A DNA stretch of 8,295 nt. Source: Hyphomicrobiales bacterium (lineage in GTDB: Bacteria > Pseudomonadota > Alphaproteobacteria > Rhizobiales > Aestuariivirgaceae). The stretch covers positions 1-8,295 of the forward strand of contig JALWJW010000013.1 in assembly GCA_026996935.1 (NCBI GenBank). The letters are read 5' to 3'. The stretch's first letter is position 1; every line of letters starts with the position of its first letter. The translations under genes were made by a program, and so were the position numbers. Below are positions 1 through 4,087 of this stretch, piece after piece. The notes under the pieces were generated by a model. The model was given only the letters and a program-made list of their open reading frames with translations, searched no databases and was not told where the DNA came from.

Positions 1-1
1 C

Positions 2-286
2 GCTCATTTGGTCAATCTGCAAAAACCTTGGCGGCGTATTCGTAAAGCTGCGCAGTTGGAAGATGTGCGCTTGCATGACCTGCGCCATAGTTTTGCATCT
101 ATTGCCGTTGCTGGCGGCATGTCCTTGCCAATGATTGGCGCACTGCTAGGTCATTCACAACCAGCGACAACGGCGCGCTATGCGCATTTAAGCGCGGACC
201 CTTTAAAAGTCGCTAGTGATGCGGTGGGGAATAAAATTGCGCAGGCAATGCCGATGCGAATCGGTAACAAATGCAAACAGGTGTAA
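2..286 (+). CDS. Tyrosine recombinase/integrase, C-terminal part (5' cut by window)
   Basis: This is the last 94 residues of a phage-type site-specific recombinase, which would catalyse integration and excision of the element through a 3'-phosphotyrosine intermediate. The reading frame is open to the left edge, so the start is outside. Visible catalytic motifs are the box HDLRHSFAS (codons near 74-100) with the His and second catalytic Arg, the LGHS box (about 149-160) with the third conserved His, and RYAHLS, where the Tyr nucleophile is codon 179-181. The first catalytic Arg and the core-binding domain would be upstream. After the Tyr comes a short tail rich in Ala, Lys and Met that ends at TAA 284-286. 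It is the first of a series of + strand genes but is separated from the next by about 216 bp with its own promoter candidate. The family call is secure; the subfamily is not. Confidence 0.93.
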   Translation, partial: AHLVNLQKPWRRIRKAAQLEDVRLHDLRHSFASIAVAGGMSLPMIGALLGHSQPATTARYAHLSADPLKVASDAVGNKIAQAMPMRIGNKCKQV

Positions 287-325
287 AAAGTATAATATTC
301 ATATAAACAGGTAAAGATACCGCAT

Positions 326-358
326 TTGTTGTATAAAACAAGACGAATGTCGTATAAT
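326..358 (+). promoter_or_regulatory. Candidate promoter with overlapping dyads upstream of the small-gene run
   Basis: TTGTAT (329-334) and a consensus TATAAT (353-358) are separated by 18 bp, giving a plausible sigma-70 promoter for the excisionase-type gene and its followers. Two short dyads lie on it: TTGTT/AACAA (326-330 and 337-341) and ACGA/TCGT (343-346 and 350-353). GTATAA is also directly repeated at 331-336 and 352-357, 21 bp apart. The dyads would place a bound repressor over the promoter. The surrounding gap (287-502) is AT-rich and contains no convincing gene. No transcript data are available, so this is inference. Confidence 0.45.
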
Positions 359-461
359 TTCTAATATTTTTCATACTTATTCACAGAAAAAACCAATTTT
401 CTTGTGGTAAGCTCATAATTACCCCTTTTTGTTCAGTGTTTGCCTATCTATTGTTCAGGAT

Positions 462-481
462 GAAACATGCAGTTTCGCATG
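462..481 (+). repeat. Two mutually exclusive short hairpins before the excisionase-type gene
   Basis: GAAAC (462-466) can pair with GTTTC (472-476), or CATGC (466-470) can pair with GCATG (477-481). The two overlap, so only one can form at a time. They lie just upstream of the AGGAG at 490-494 that serves the next gene. Stems of five pairs are weak, and this may be chance. Confidence 0.25.
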
Positions 482-489
482 CTGATAAT

Positions 490-494
490 AGGAG
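490..494 (+). promoter_or_regulatory. Shine-Dalgarno site that selects a non-canonical start
   Basis: AGGAG at 490-494 is 8 nt from ATT 503-505, the optimal distance. It is only 1 nt from ATG 496-498, which is in a different frame. It therefore points to ATT as the initiation codon of the excisionase-type frame. Confidence 0.55.
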
Positions 495-502
495 TATGAA
501 GT

Positions 503-712
503 ATTACCGAACTATACTTAGACACAAAACAAGTCGCTACGACTTACAGGCTATCAACTAGCTATTTAACAAAATTGCGCCTAACTGGTGAGGGCGCGCA
601 ATATCTTAAAATTGGAAAGCGGGTTCTTTATCGCAAAGCTGATTTTGAGACTTGGCTTAACAGCCACATTCAAACAAGCACCAGTTCTCAATCAACAACA
701 AAGGAGGCATAA
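503..712 (+). CDS. AlpA/excisionase-type HTH DNA-binding protein, probable AUU start
   Basis: The frame encodes about 69 residues with the pattern of the MerR-like excisionase domain (HTH_17 type). A leading YLDTKQVATTYRLSTSYL helix-turn-helix is followed by LRLTGEG, then YLKIGKRVLYRKADFETWL, the wing and closing helix, and a polar Ser/Thr/Gln tail. Such proteins bind att-arm DNA to direct excision, or activate integrase transcription. In this frame TGA 497-499 closes the upstream side, and there is no ATG, GTG or TTG until TTG 575, which would delete the HTH. ATT 503 lies 8 nt from AGGAG and gives a full-length domain, so it is chosen as the start. The alternative is a 1-nt frameshift after ATG 496 or ATG 460, which would make this a damaged gene. 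It stops 2 nt before the next ATG, suggesting co-translation. Confidence 0.72.
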   Translation: MTELYLDTKQVATTYRLSTSYLTKLRLTGEGAQYLKIGKRVLYRKADFETWLNSHIQTSTSSQSTTKEA

Positions 713-714
713 GC

Positions 715-822
715 ATGCCTAAAAATAAAAATGCCTTGGCTCGCGGTGCAACGCGAAACCAAGGCGAAATCCAAAGTATTCCACAATCACTAAATATAGG
801 AGCTCCCTTAGATGAAGAGTAG
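715..822 (+). CDS. 35-residue hypothetical protein
   Basis: A very short gene with an excellent AAGGAGG Shine-Dalgarno site (701-707) at 7 nt from ATG 715. It follows the excisionase-type stop by 2 nt, and its own stop overlaps the start of the next gene. The product begins MPKNKNALARGATRNQGE and ends in an acidic LDEE. It is polar, with no membrane segment or recognisable domain. The translational signals and operon position support it as a real gene; its role is unknown. It may also act mainly as a translational-coupling leader for the gene at 812. Confidence 0.55.
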   Translation: MPKNKNALARGATRNQGEIQSIPQSLNIGAPLDEE

Positions 823-1000
823 AATAGGAAGAAATGCACGGATTTTCAATAGTTTTTCTTTGAATTGTGCGAAAGTAGTAAACCCTGCTTTATTGCCCTG
901 TCATGTAAATACTGTTGCTAGGCGCTATCATTTGCAGCCTTCAACAGCAAAGTTGGTTGCCGAACTTGCCCACCTTGGACCAAGGGAGGGTTGGAAATGA
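812..1000 (+). CDS. 62-residue small basic protein with helical C-terminal half
   Basis: ATG 812 is 9 nt downstream of AGGAG (798-802). The gene overlaps the preceding peptide gene by 11 nt and the following winged-helix gene by an ATGA junction. The N-terminal third is basic (MKSRIGRNARIFNSF). The C-terminal part, VARRYHLQPSTAKLVAELAH, looks like a small HTH or helical hairpin: a 'RRYxLxxxTAxLVAELA' pattern that I associate, from memory, with short hypothetical proteins of alphaproteobacterial integrative elements. It is probably a DNA-binding or accessory regulatory protein of the element. No enzymatic motif is present. The existence of the gene is well supported; the function is not. Confidence 0.7.
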   Translation: MKSRIGRNARIFNSFSLNCAKVVNPALLPCHVNTVARRYHLQPSTAKLVAELAHLGPREGWK

Positions 1001-1296
1001 GAACATTATTTAAAATTAGTGTCGATGTTTTAGACCCCGTTTCAGGCTCAGGCGGTTCGCGTATGGTGTTATCAGGCCGCGAGGCATGGGCATTAAACCA
1101 GTTGCATTGCGCTGGTACGCGTGGCTGTACGCCTATTGATAACCCTGCGCCGCGATGGTCTGGCTATGTGCATTGTTTGCGCAAGGCTGGTTTTGACATT
1201 GAAACCATTACCGAACCGCATGGCGGTCAATTTGCAGGTACGCATGCGCGGTATGTTTTGCGCTCGCATGTTATCGTGCGCGAGGTTGGCCAATAA
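997..1296 (+). CDS. Small winged-helix (HTH_39-like) protein
   Basis: A 99-residue product. ATG 997 forms an ATGA overlap with the upstream stop and has GGGAGGG (984-990) 6 nt before it; an in-frame TTG at 991 lies directly against this site and is rejected. Residues 25-75 carry the diagnostic run: LSGREAWALNQL (helix 1), AGTRGCTPIDNPAPRW (turn), SGYVHCLRKAGFDIET (recognition helix), then EPHGGQFAGTHARYVL as the wing. This matches the small winged-helix family often found in phages and integrative elements of alphaproteobacteria. It should bind DNA, probably as a regulator of the element. It is translationally coupled to its neighbour. Its target is unknown. Confidence 0.78.
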   Translation: MRTLFKISVDVLDPVSGSGGSRMVLSGREAWALNQLHCAGTRGCTPIDNPAPRWSGYVHCLRKAGFDIETITEPHGGQFAGTHARYVLRSHVIVREVGQ

Positions 1297-1404
1297 ATGA
1301 ACGGTTTTCACATGAACTTTGTTGGTGCGGGTTTTTCCCGTGCCAGCTTTCATTCTTGCCAGAAACAAAAAGTCGAGGTGCGCAATGGCAAATCGGCAAG
1401 ATAA
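1297..1404 (+). CDS. Possible 35-residue peptide bridging two HTH genes
   Basis: ATG 1297 directly abuts the stop of the winged-helix gene (TAA 1294-1296), and the frame stays open to TAA 1402-1404, so its last 20 bases overlap the start of the next HTH gene. A weak GAGG (1282-1285) is 11 nt away; re-initiation after the preceding stop is the likelier route. The product starts MNGFHMNFVGAGFSR, with no recognisable domain. It could be a coupling leader that delivers ribosomes to the Shine-Dalgarno site at 1375-1378, or a chance frame. Confidence 0.3.
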   Translation: MNGFHMNFVGAGFSRASFHSCQKQKVEVRNGKSAR

Positions 1405-1804
1405 AAAAGGCCGTAGCAAGTTCCCTGAAGGGCAATTTATTCCTTTGCCTTATTCGGTGGTGAAACATCATGCTTGGCGTTCGTTGTCTGGTGGTACGGT
1501 TAAAGTCTATTTGGAATTGCGTTCGCGATATAACGGCAAGAATAACGGCAAGCTGTGTTTAAGCATGGAAGATGCGGCGGTCCTTTTGGGTATGTCTAAA
1601 TCAACCGTTTGTCGCGCTTTCAAGGAATTGGAAGAAAAGGGCTTTATTGTCAAAACCAAACAAGGCCGCTGGATCGGTCGCCAAGCCCATGAATGGCGGG
1701 TGACTGACAAGCCGTGCAATGGTCATTTAGCTACGCGCGATTGGCAAAACTGGCAAAAGCATAAATTGCAGAAAAACAAAAGTCGGTACCCGCTTGGCAC
1801 ATAA
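1385..1804 (+). CDS. Winged-helix DNA-binding protein (replication/regulation type)
   Basis: A 139-residue product. ATG 1385 is preceded by GAGG (1375-1378) at 6 nt. The frame could be extended to TTG 1319, but that adds an N-terminus with no ribosome-binding site. Residues 18-50 (QFIPLPYSVVKHHAWRSLSG and on) form an N-terminal helical segment. Residues 59-95 are a clear winged helix: LSMEDAAVLLGMSKSTVCRA, then FKELEEKGFIVKTKQGRW. A conserved-looking EWRVTDKPCNG follows at 103-113. Members of this family occur in alphaproteobacterial integrative elements and plasmids, sometimes annotated only as helix-turn-helix proteins. DNA binding is clear; whether it acts in replication, transfer or transcription cannot be told. 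The C-terminus stops at SRYPLGT, and copies of this 3' end recur downstream, so the tail may be truncated. Confidence 0.8.
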   Translation: MANRQDKKGRSKFPEGQFIPLPYSVVKHHAWRSLSGGTVKVYLELRSRYNGKNNGKLCLSMEDAAVLLGMSKSTVCRAFKELEEKGFIVKTKQGRWIGRQAHEWRVTDKPCNGHLATRDWQNWQKHKLQKNKSRYPLGT

Positions 1805-1908
1805 GGCTATGTTGACGGTGCCATTAGAGAACCGATAGCAAGAAATACGTTTCAAATGGGTACCCGTCAAAGGCTGTAAGGCCATTTTGTTCGGTACCCA
1901 TTTGGCAC
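1783..1908 (+). repeat. Degenerate repeats of the HTH gene's 3' end
   Basis: TCGGTACCCGCTTGGCAC (1783-1800) recurs as TCGGTACCCATTTGGCAC (1891-1908), 16 of 18 bases identical, with the starts 108 bp apart (36 codons, so the same frame). A third partial copy, TGGGTACCCGTCA, lies at 1857-1869. In frame the full copies read RYPLGT and RYPFGT, interrupted by stops at 1802-1804 and 1877-1879. This looks like a decayed repetitive protein tail. A set of binding-site iterons is the alternative. Confidence 0.55.
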
Positions 1909-2120
1909 GCCTATATAATACCACTCAGCGGTAGCAGACACGCGATAGATAATAATTAATACCGTTGTCAGGTTGATAGTTGTTCAACAACAAAGAGGAC
2001 ACCCCCTTTTAATATTTCGATTTATTGCAAACAAAGGATTGGCGCGGGTGCGTAGGCAAAAACCGCTTGAAGTTTTAACTACCCCCTACCTTTGTCTTGG
2101 CTAAGGGCTGGGCAAGCAAT
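1805..2120. other. Non-coding stretch between convergent element genes
   Basis: These 316 bases separate the + strand HTH gene from the - strand HGGxSTG gene. They hold the degenerate repeats described separately (to 1908) and a 13-base dyad, GTTGTT-C-AACAAC, at 1979-1991. I see no gene, no RNA gene and no hairpin followed by a T-run that I would call a terminator on either strand. Confidence 0.6.
1979..1991. repeat. Short perfect dyad GTTGTT-C-AACAAC
   Basis: Six-base arms with a single central base form an AT-rich palindrome in the non-coding gap. The size fits a small operator more than a terminator, since no T-run follows. It may be chance. Confidence 0.3.
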
Positions 2121-2546
2121 TCAAATCCTGGCTTTTGCGCGTTTCTTGTTGCTGGCAATGATAGCCGCTTTGCCTTTTGGTGTACGTGGTCCAGTTGATA
2201 GGCCGCCATGTATTCGACATTTGGTTTTGCCATGAACAACCTTGGCTTTGCAATTGCCACCAGCGCGGGTTTTAGCGCCGCATAAAGGGCGTTTGGCTTT
2301 TGGTGTTCTTTGAGGCTCAGGGGTTTTTTGTTCCAGGCATCTATGACCTTTCAAACATGCCTTGTTTGAACACATTAAATCTGTGCCATCAATTGCCGCC
2401 AATTGTTCAAACCGTTCTCCAAATACTTTCTTGAAATAGGGGCAAGGCCAAAGGCGTTTGTTTATTTGCGCTTGCCGCCATGCCGCACGTTTTTTTGCTT
2501 CCCATGCGGTGAGCATATTGGTCATTCTGTTTGTGCTTTTGCCCAT
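2121..2546 (-). CDS. HGGxSTG motif protein with Cys-rich segments
   Basis: A 141-residue basic protein read leftwards. ATG 2544-2546 has AAGG 8 nt upstream; an alternative internal ATG is at residue 8. The signature is at residues 88-122: LCGAKTRAGGNCKA, then KCRIHGGLSTGPRTPKG. Cys89, Cys99, Cys110 and His113 form a likely small zinc-binding knuckle. The HGGxSTG family is frequent in phages and integrative elements and has no established function that I can name. This copy has a second Cys cluster in its N-terminal half: Cys35 in WPCPY, and Cys59, Cys64 and Cys70 in MCSNKACLKGHRC. It ends in a Lys/Arg-rich tail, consistent with nucleic-acid binding. It runs convergently to the other element genes and is the last gene before the tRNA. 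Confidence 0.82.
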   Translation of the reverse strand: MGKSTNRMTNMLTAWEAKKRAAWRQAQINKRLWPCPYFKKVFGERFEQLAAIDGTDLMCSNKACLKGHRCLEQKTPEPQRTPKAKRPLCGAKTRAGGNCKAKVVHGKTKCRIHGGLSTGPRTPKGKAAIIASNKKRAKARI

Positions 2547-2669
2547 GCCTTCAACCTTAACAAAACTCTACAAAAAAACCAAACCCCATGACACGCCTGC
2601 GCCCGTGCGCGTATTGGTCTATTTATTCTTAGAAGTGTTATTGAATTAAGGGTATAAGAGGCGTTATAT

Positions 2670-2696
2670 GCTTACTATTTGCTTACTGGGCTTACG
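2670..2696 (+). repeat. Three GCTTAC direct repeats beside the tRNA 3' end
   Basis: GCTTAC occurs at 2670-2675, 2681-2686 and 2690-2695; the first two copies extend to GCTTACT. Start-to-start spacings are 11 and 9 bp. An inverted half copy, GTAAG, lies at 2717-2721. The cluster is 40-65 bp outside the 3' end of the tRNA, on the element side. This is where tyrosine-recombinase arm sites or excisionase sites would be expected. Function is inferred from position only. Confidence 0.4.
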
Positions 2697-2734
2697 TTTG
2701 AAAAGAGCGATTCATTGTAAGTTATTGAAAAGAC

Positions 2735-2810
2735 TGGTGCCGCATGGGTGACTCGAACACCCGACCCCATCATTACGAATGATGTGCTCTACCACCTGAG
2801 CTAATGCGGC
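2735..2810 (-). tRNA. tRNA-Thr (anticodon CGU), CCA encoded
   Basis: On the minus strand all four arms pair perfectly. The acceptor is GCCGCAT/ATGCGGC (2804-2810 with 2739-2745). The D arm is GCTC/GAGC with a GG-containing loop. The anticodon arm is CATCA/TGATG around TTCGTAA, with anticodon CGT at 2775-2777. The T arm is GGGTG/CACCC around TTCGAGT. Discriminator A is at 2738 and CCA is encoded at 2735-2737. The anticodon reads ACG (Thr). The 3' end faces the integrative element, so this gene is the probable attachment site; it is intact, as expected when the incoming element restores the 3' end. Confidence 0.96.
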
Positions 2811-2893
2811 TTTGATTTTGGAATCAAGATATCAGGTGGTAACAATTTCATCATAATCTTGCAAGCCATTGTAAAGAGCTTTTGCTCAAGACC

Positions 2894-2923
2894 TTGACGG
2901 CACTGTCTGTTTGCGGCTAGTCT
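2894..2923 (+). promoter_or_regulatory. Candidate promoter of the SorC regulator operon
   Basis: TTGACG (2894-2899) and a weak -10, TAGTCT (2918-2923), are 18 bp apart. The expected transcription start falls near 2930, inside the first of two dyads. With that start, ATG 2942 would leave a leader of only about a dozen bases without a Shine-Dalgarno site. TTG 3014 would have a normal leader of about 80 bases. Confidence 0.45.
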
Positions 2924-2956
2924 TGAAAAAATTTTCATTGTATGAAAATGTTTTCA
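2924..2956 (+). promoter_or_regulatory. Tandem operator candidate, two TGAAAA-N2-TTTTCA dyads
   Basis: Two 14-base dyads with identical perfect arms, TGAAAA and TTTTCA, lie at 2924-2937 (centre AA) and 2943-2956 (centre TG). They are 5 bp apart, 19 bp start to start. They begin immediately after the candidate -10 box of the SorC-family gene. SorC-family regulators act as tetramers on paired or extended sites, and the Bacillus DeoR member is reported to use an A/T-rich palindrome with similar TTGAA/TTCAA-type arms (from memory). Autorepression, relieved by a phosphorylated sugar, is the likely logic. Confidence 0.6.
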
Positions 2957-3013
2957 GCCGGTGTTTCAAGAGACGTTTTGATACGGTGTTTATGTTCTGA
3001 TTGGGAGGTCGTG

Positions 3014-4039
3014 TTGCATAAAGCTGCGTATTTGGGAAGTGAGGTTAGAACTGAGAGTGAAAACCTGGCCGTTCGTGCGGCCTGGATGTCATTTGTGGGT
3101 GGTCTTACTCAATCTGAAATTGCCCGGCGTCTGAATGTCTCTCCTGCAAAAGCTCATCGTTTAATTATTCAGGCTCGCGAGGAAGGCCTGGTTAAAGTCA
3201 GTGTTGCAGGACGGCCACCTGTTTGTGTGGAAATTGAGCAACGTTTATGCGAACTTTTTGCCTTGGAAAGCTGTACTGTTTCACCGTATTTATCAGGGTT
3301 TGATCAGGGTGAAGATGTGTCGATTAAATCGGTGGGCCATGCGGCCAGTTCAGTATTAAGCGCGCTTATGTCTGATGGAAAAATTTCAAAAATTGGCGTT
3401 GGCATGGGACGCACCTTAACGGCGGCTGTCAGTGAAATGAACCACGTTGTACGCCAGGACCTGGAAATTTTTTCTGTTACTGGCAGTTTAACAACAAACT
3501 TTGCCGCCAATCCTTATGACATTGTTTTGCAGTTGATGAACAAAACCGGTGGTGAAGGGTTTTTGTTGCCTGTGCCTTATTTAGCCTCATCAATTAAAGA
3601 AAAGAACTTGTTCTTGTCACAACCTGGTGTTCGGCGTCTTTTAGACCGATCAGCACAGGCTGATGTGTATCTCATCGGCGTTGGTTCGCTTGAAAACAAA
3701 GGCCATCTGATTGCCAATGGTCTGATTACCACTGCCGAATCAGATGCCTTGATGGCTTGTGGTGTGGTGTGTGATCTTATGGGGAGCTTTATCAATATAG
3801 ATGGGGAAATTGTGCAAGCTGATATTGCCCGGCAGGGCATTGGTGTGCCGTTGGAAAAAGTGCGCGGTAAACGGGTTTTTGCCTTGGCTGGCGGTAAATC
3901 AAAAACCATTGCCATGCTGGCAGCTTTGCGAACAGGAATTATTAGTGATCTGATTATTGATGAGGTTTTAGCAACATCGCTTAATGGCCTTCTCGATGAA
4001 AGTGAAGATGAAGAAGCGCCGTTAAATGCGGCGCAGTAA
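3014..4039 (+). CDS. SorC-family sugar-sensing transcriptional regulator
   Basis: A cytoplasmic DNA-binding regulator of about 341 residues from TTG 3014, chosen because GGGAGG (3003-3008) lies 5 nt before it. The frame is open back to ATG 2942 (365 residues), but that start has no ribosome-binding site and lies against the operator dyads. ENLAVRAAW introduces the HTH, LTQSEIARRLNVSPAKAHRL, at residues 31-50. An effector domain of the SorC/CggR/DeoR type follows. It has GVGMGRTLTAAV (about 128-139), a conserved VPYLAS segment, and a C-terminal ALAGGKSKTIAML with TGIISDLIIDEVLA. Family members bind phosphorylated sugars such as deoxyribose-5-phosphate. The tail is acidic (DESEDEEAP). It is followed after 48 nt by a BMP-type transporter, its probable target. 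Confidence 0.88.
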   Translation: MHKAAYLGSEVRTESENLAVRAAWMSFVGGLTQSEIARRLNVSPAKAHRLIIQAREEGLVKVSVAGRPPVCVEIEQRLCELFALESCTVSPYLSGFDQGEDVSIKSVGHAASSVLSALMSDGKISKIGVGMGRTLTAAVSEMNHVVRQDLEIFSVTGSLTTNFAANPYDIVLQLMNKTGGEGFLLPVPYLASSIKEKNLFLSQPGVRRLLDRSAQADVYLIGVGSLENKGHLIANGLITTAESDALMACGVVCDLMGSFINIDGEIVQADIARQGIGVPLEKVRGKRVFALAGGKSKTIAMLAALRTGIISDLIIDEVLATSLNGLLDESEDEEAPLNAAQ

Positions 4040-4075
4040 ATGTAACAAAAGATGAAAATTAAACAGGAAACTAAA

Positions 4076-4082
4076 AGGGAGA
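4076..4082 (+). promoter_or_regulatory. Ribosome-binding site deciding the binding-protein start
   Basis: AAGGGAG(A) around 4076-4082 lies 6 nt before ATG 4088. An earlier in-frame ATG (4052) has no such site and would place a charged KIKQETKREN stretch before the signal peptide, so 4088 is preferred. Confidence 0.75.
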
Positions 4083-4087
4083 ATATT

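Larger units (their letters stand above)
1..2734. mobile_element. Right-hand part of an integrative element next to tRNA-Thr
   Basis: A tyrosine recombinase C-terminus, an excisionase-type HTH gene, several very small HTH or hypothetical genes and an HGGxSTG protein are packed between the left edge and a tRNA gene whose 3' end faces them. This is the composition and geometry of a tRNA-integrated element. The left end lies outside the window. The right boundary is inferred to be the 3' part of the tRNA gene near 2735. No conjugation, capsid or cargo gene is visible, so whether it is an ICE, a mobilizable island or a prophage remnant is undecided. The recombinase gene is about 2.4 kb from the tRNA rather than next to it, which is unusual for a compact element. 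Confidence 0.62.

Noticed and set aside
291..296. TATAAT just after the integrase stop
   Set aside because: No acceptable -35 box at 16-18 bp; the copy at 353-358 is better placed.
1319..1384. N-terminal extension of the second winged-helix protein from TTG 1319
   Set aside because: No ribosome-binding site, and the added residues do not resemble the family; ATG 1385 has GAGG at 6 nt.
1093..1471. Minus-strand frames opposite the small winged-helix genes
   Set aside because: They lie opposite well-supported + strand genes, lack ribosome-binding sites and show no recognisable domain.
2403..2649. Plus-strand frames of about 60 codons opposite and beyond the HGGxSTG gene
   Set aside because: Mostly antisense to a clear family member; no Shine-Dalgarno site and no domain.
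2942..3013. N-terminal extension of the SorC regulator from ATG 2942
   Set aside because: No ribosome-binding site, overlap with an operator dyad, and a better start at TTG 3014; kept only as an alternative.
4052..4057. TGAAAA half site between the regulator and the binding-protein gene
   Set aside because: No matching TTTTCA arm at the proper spacing, so not a second operator.
4052..4087. Earlier in-frame ATG for the binding protein
   Set aside because: No Shine-Dalgarno site at a useful distance, and it would put charged residues before a good signal peptide.
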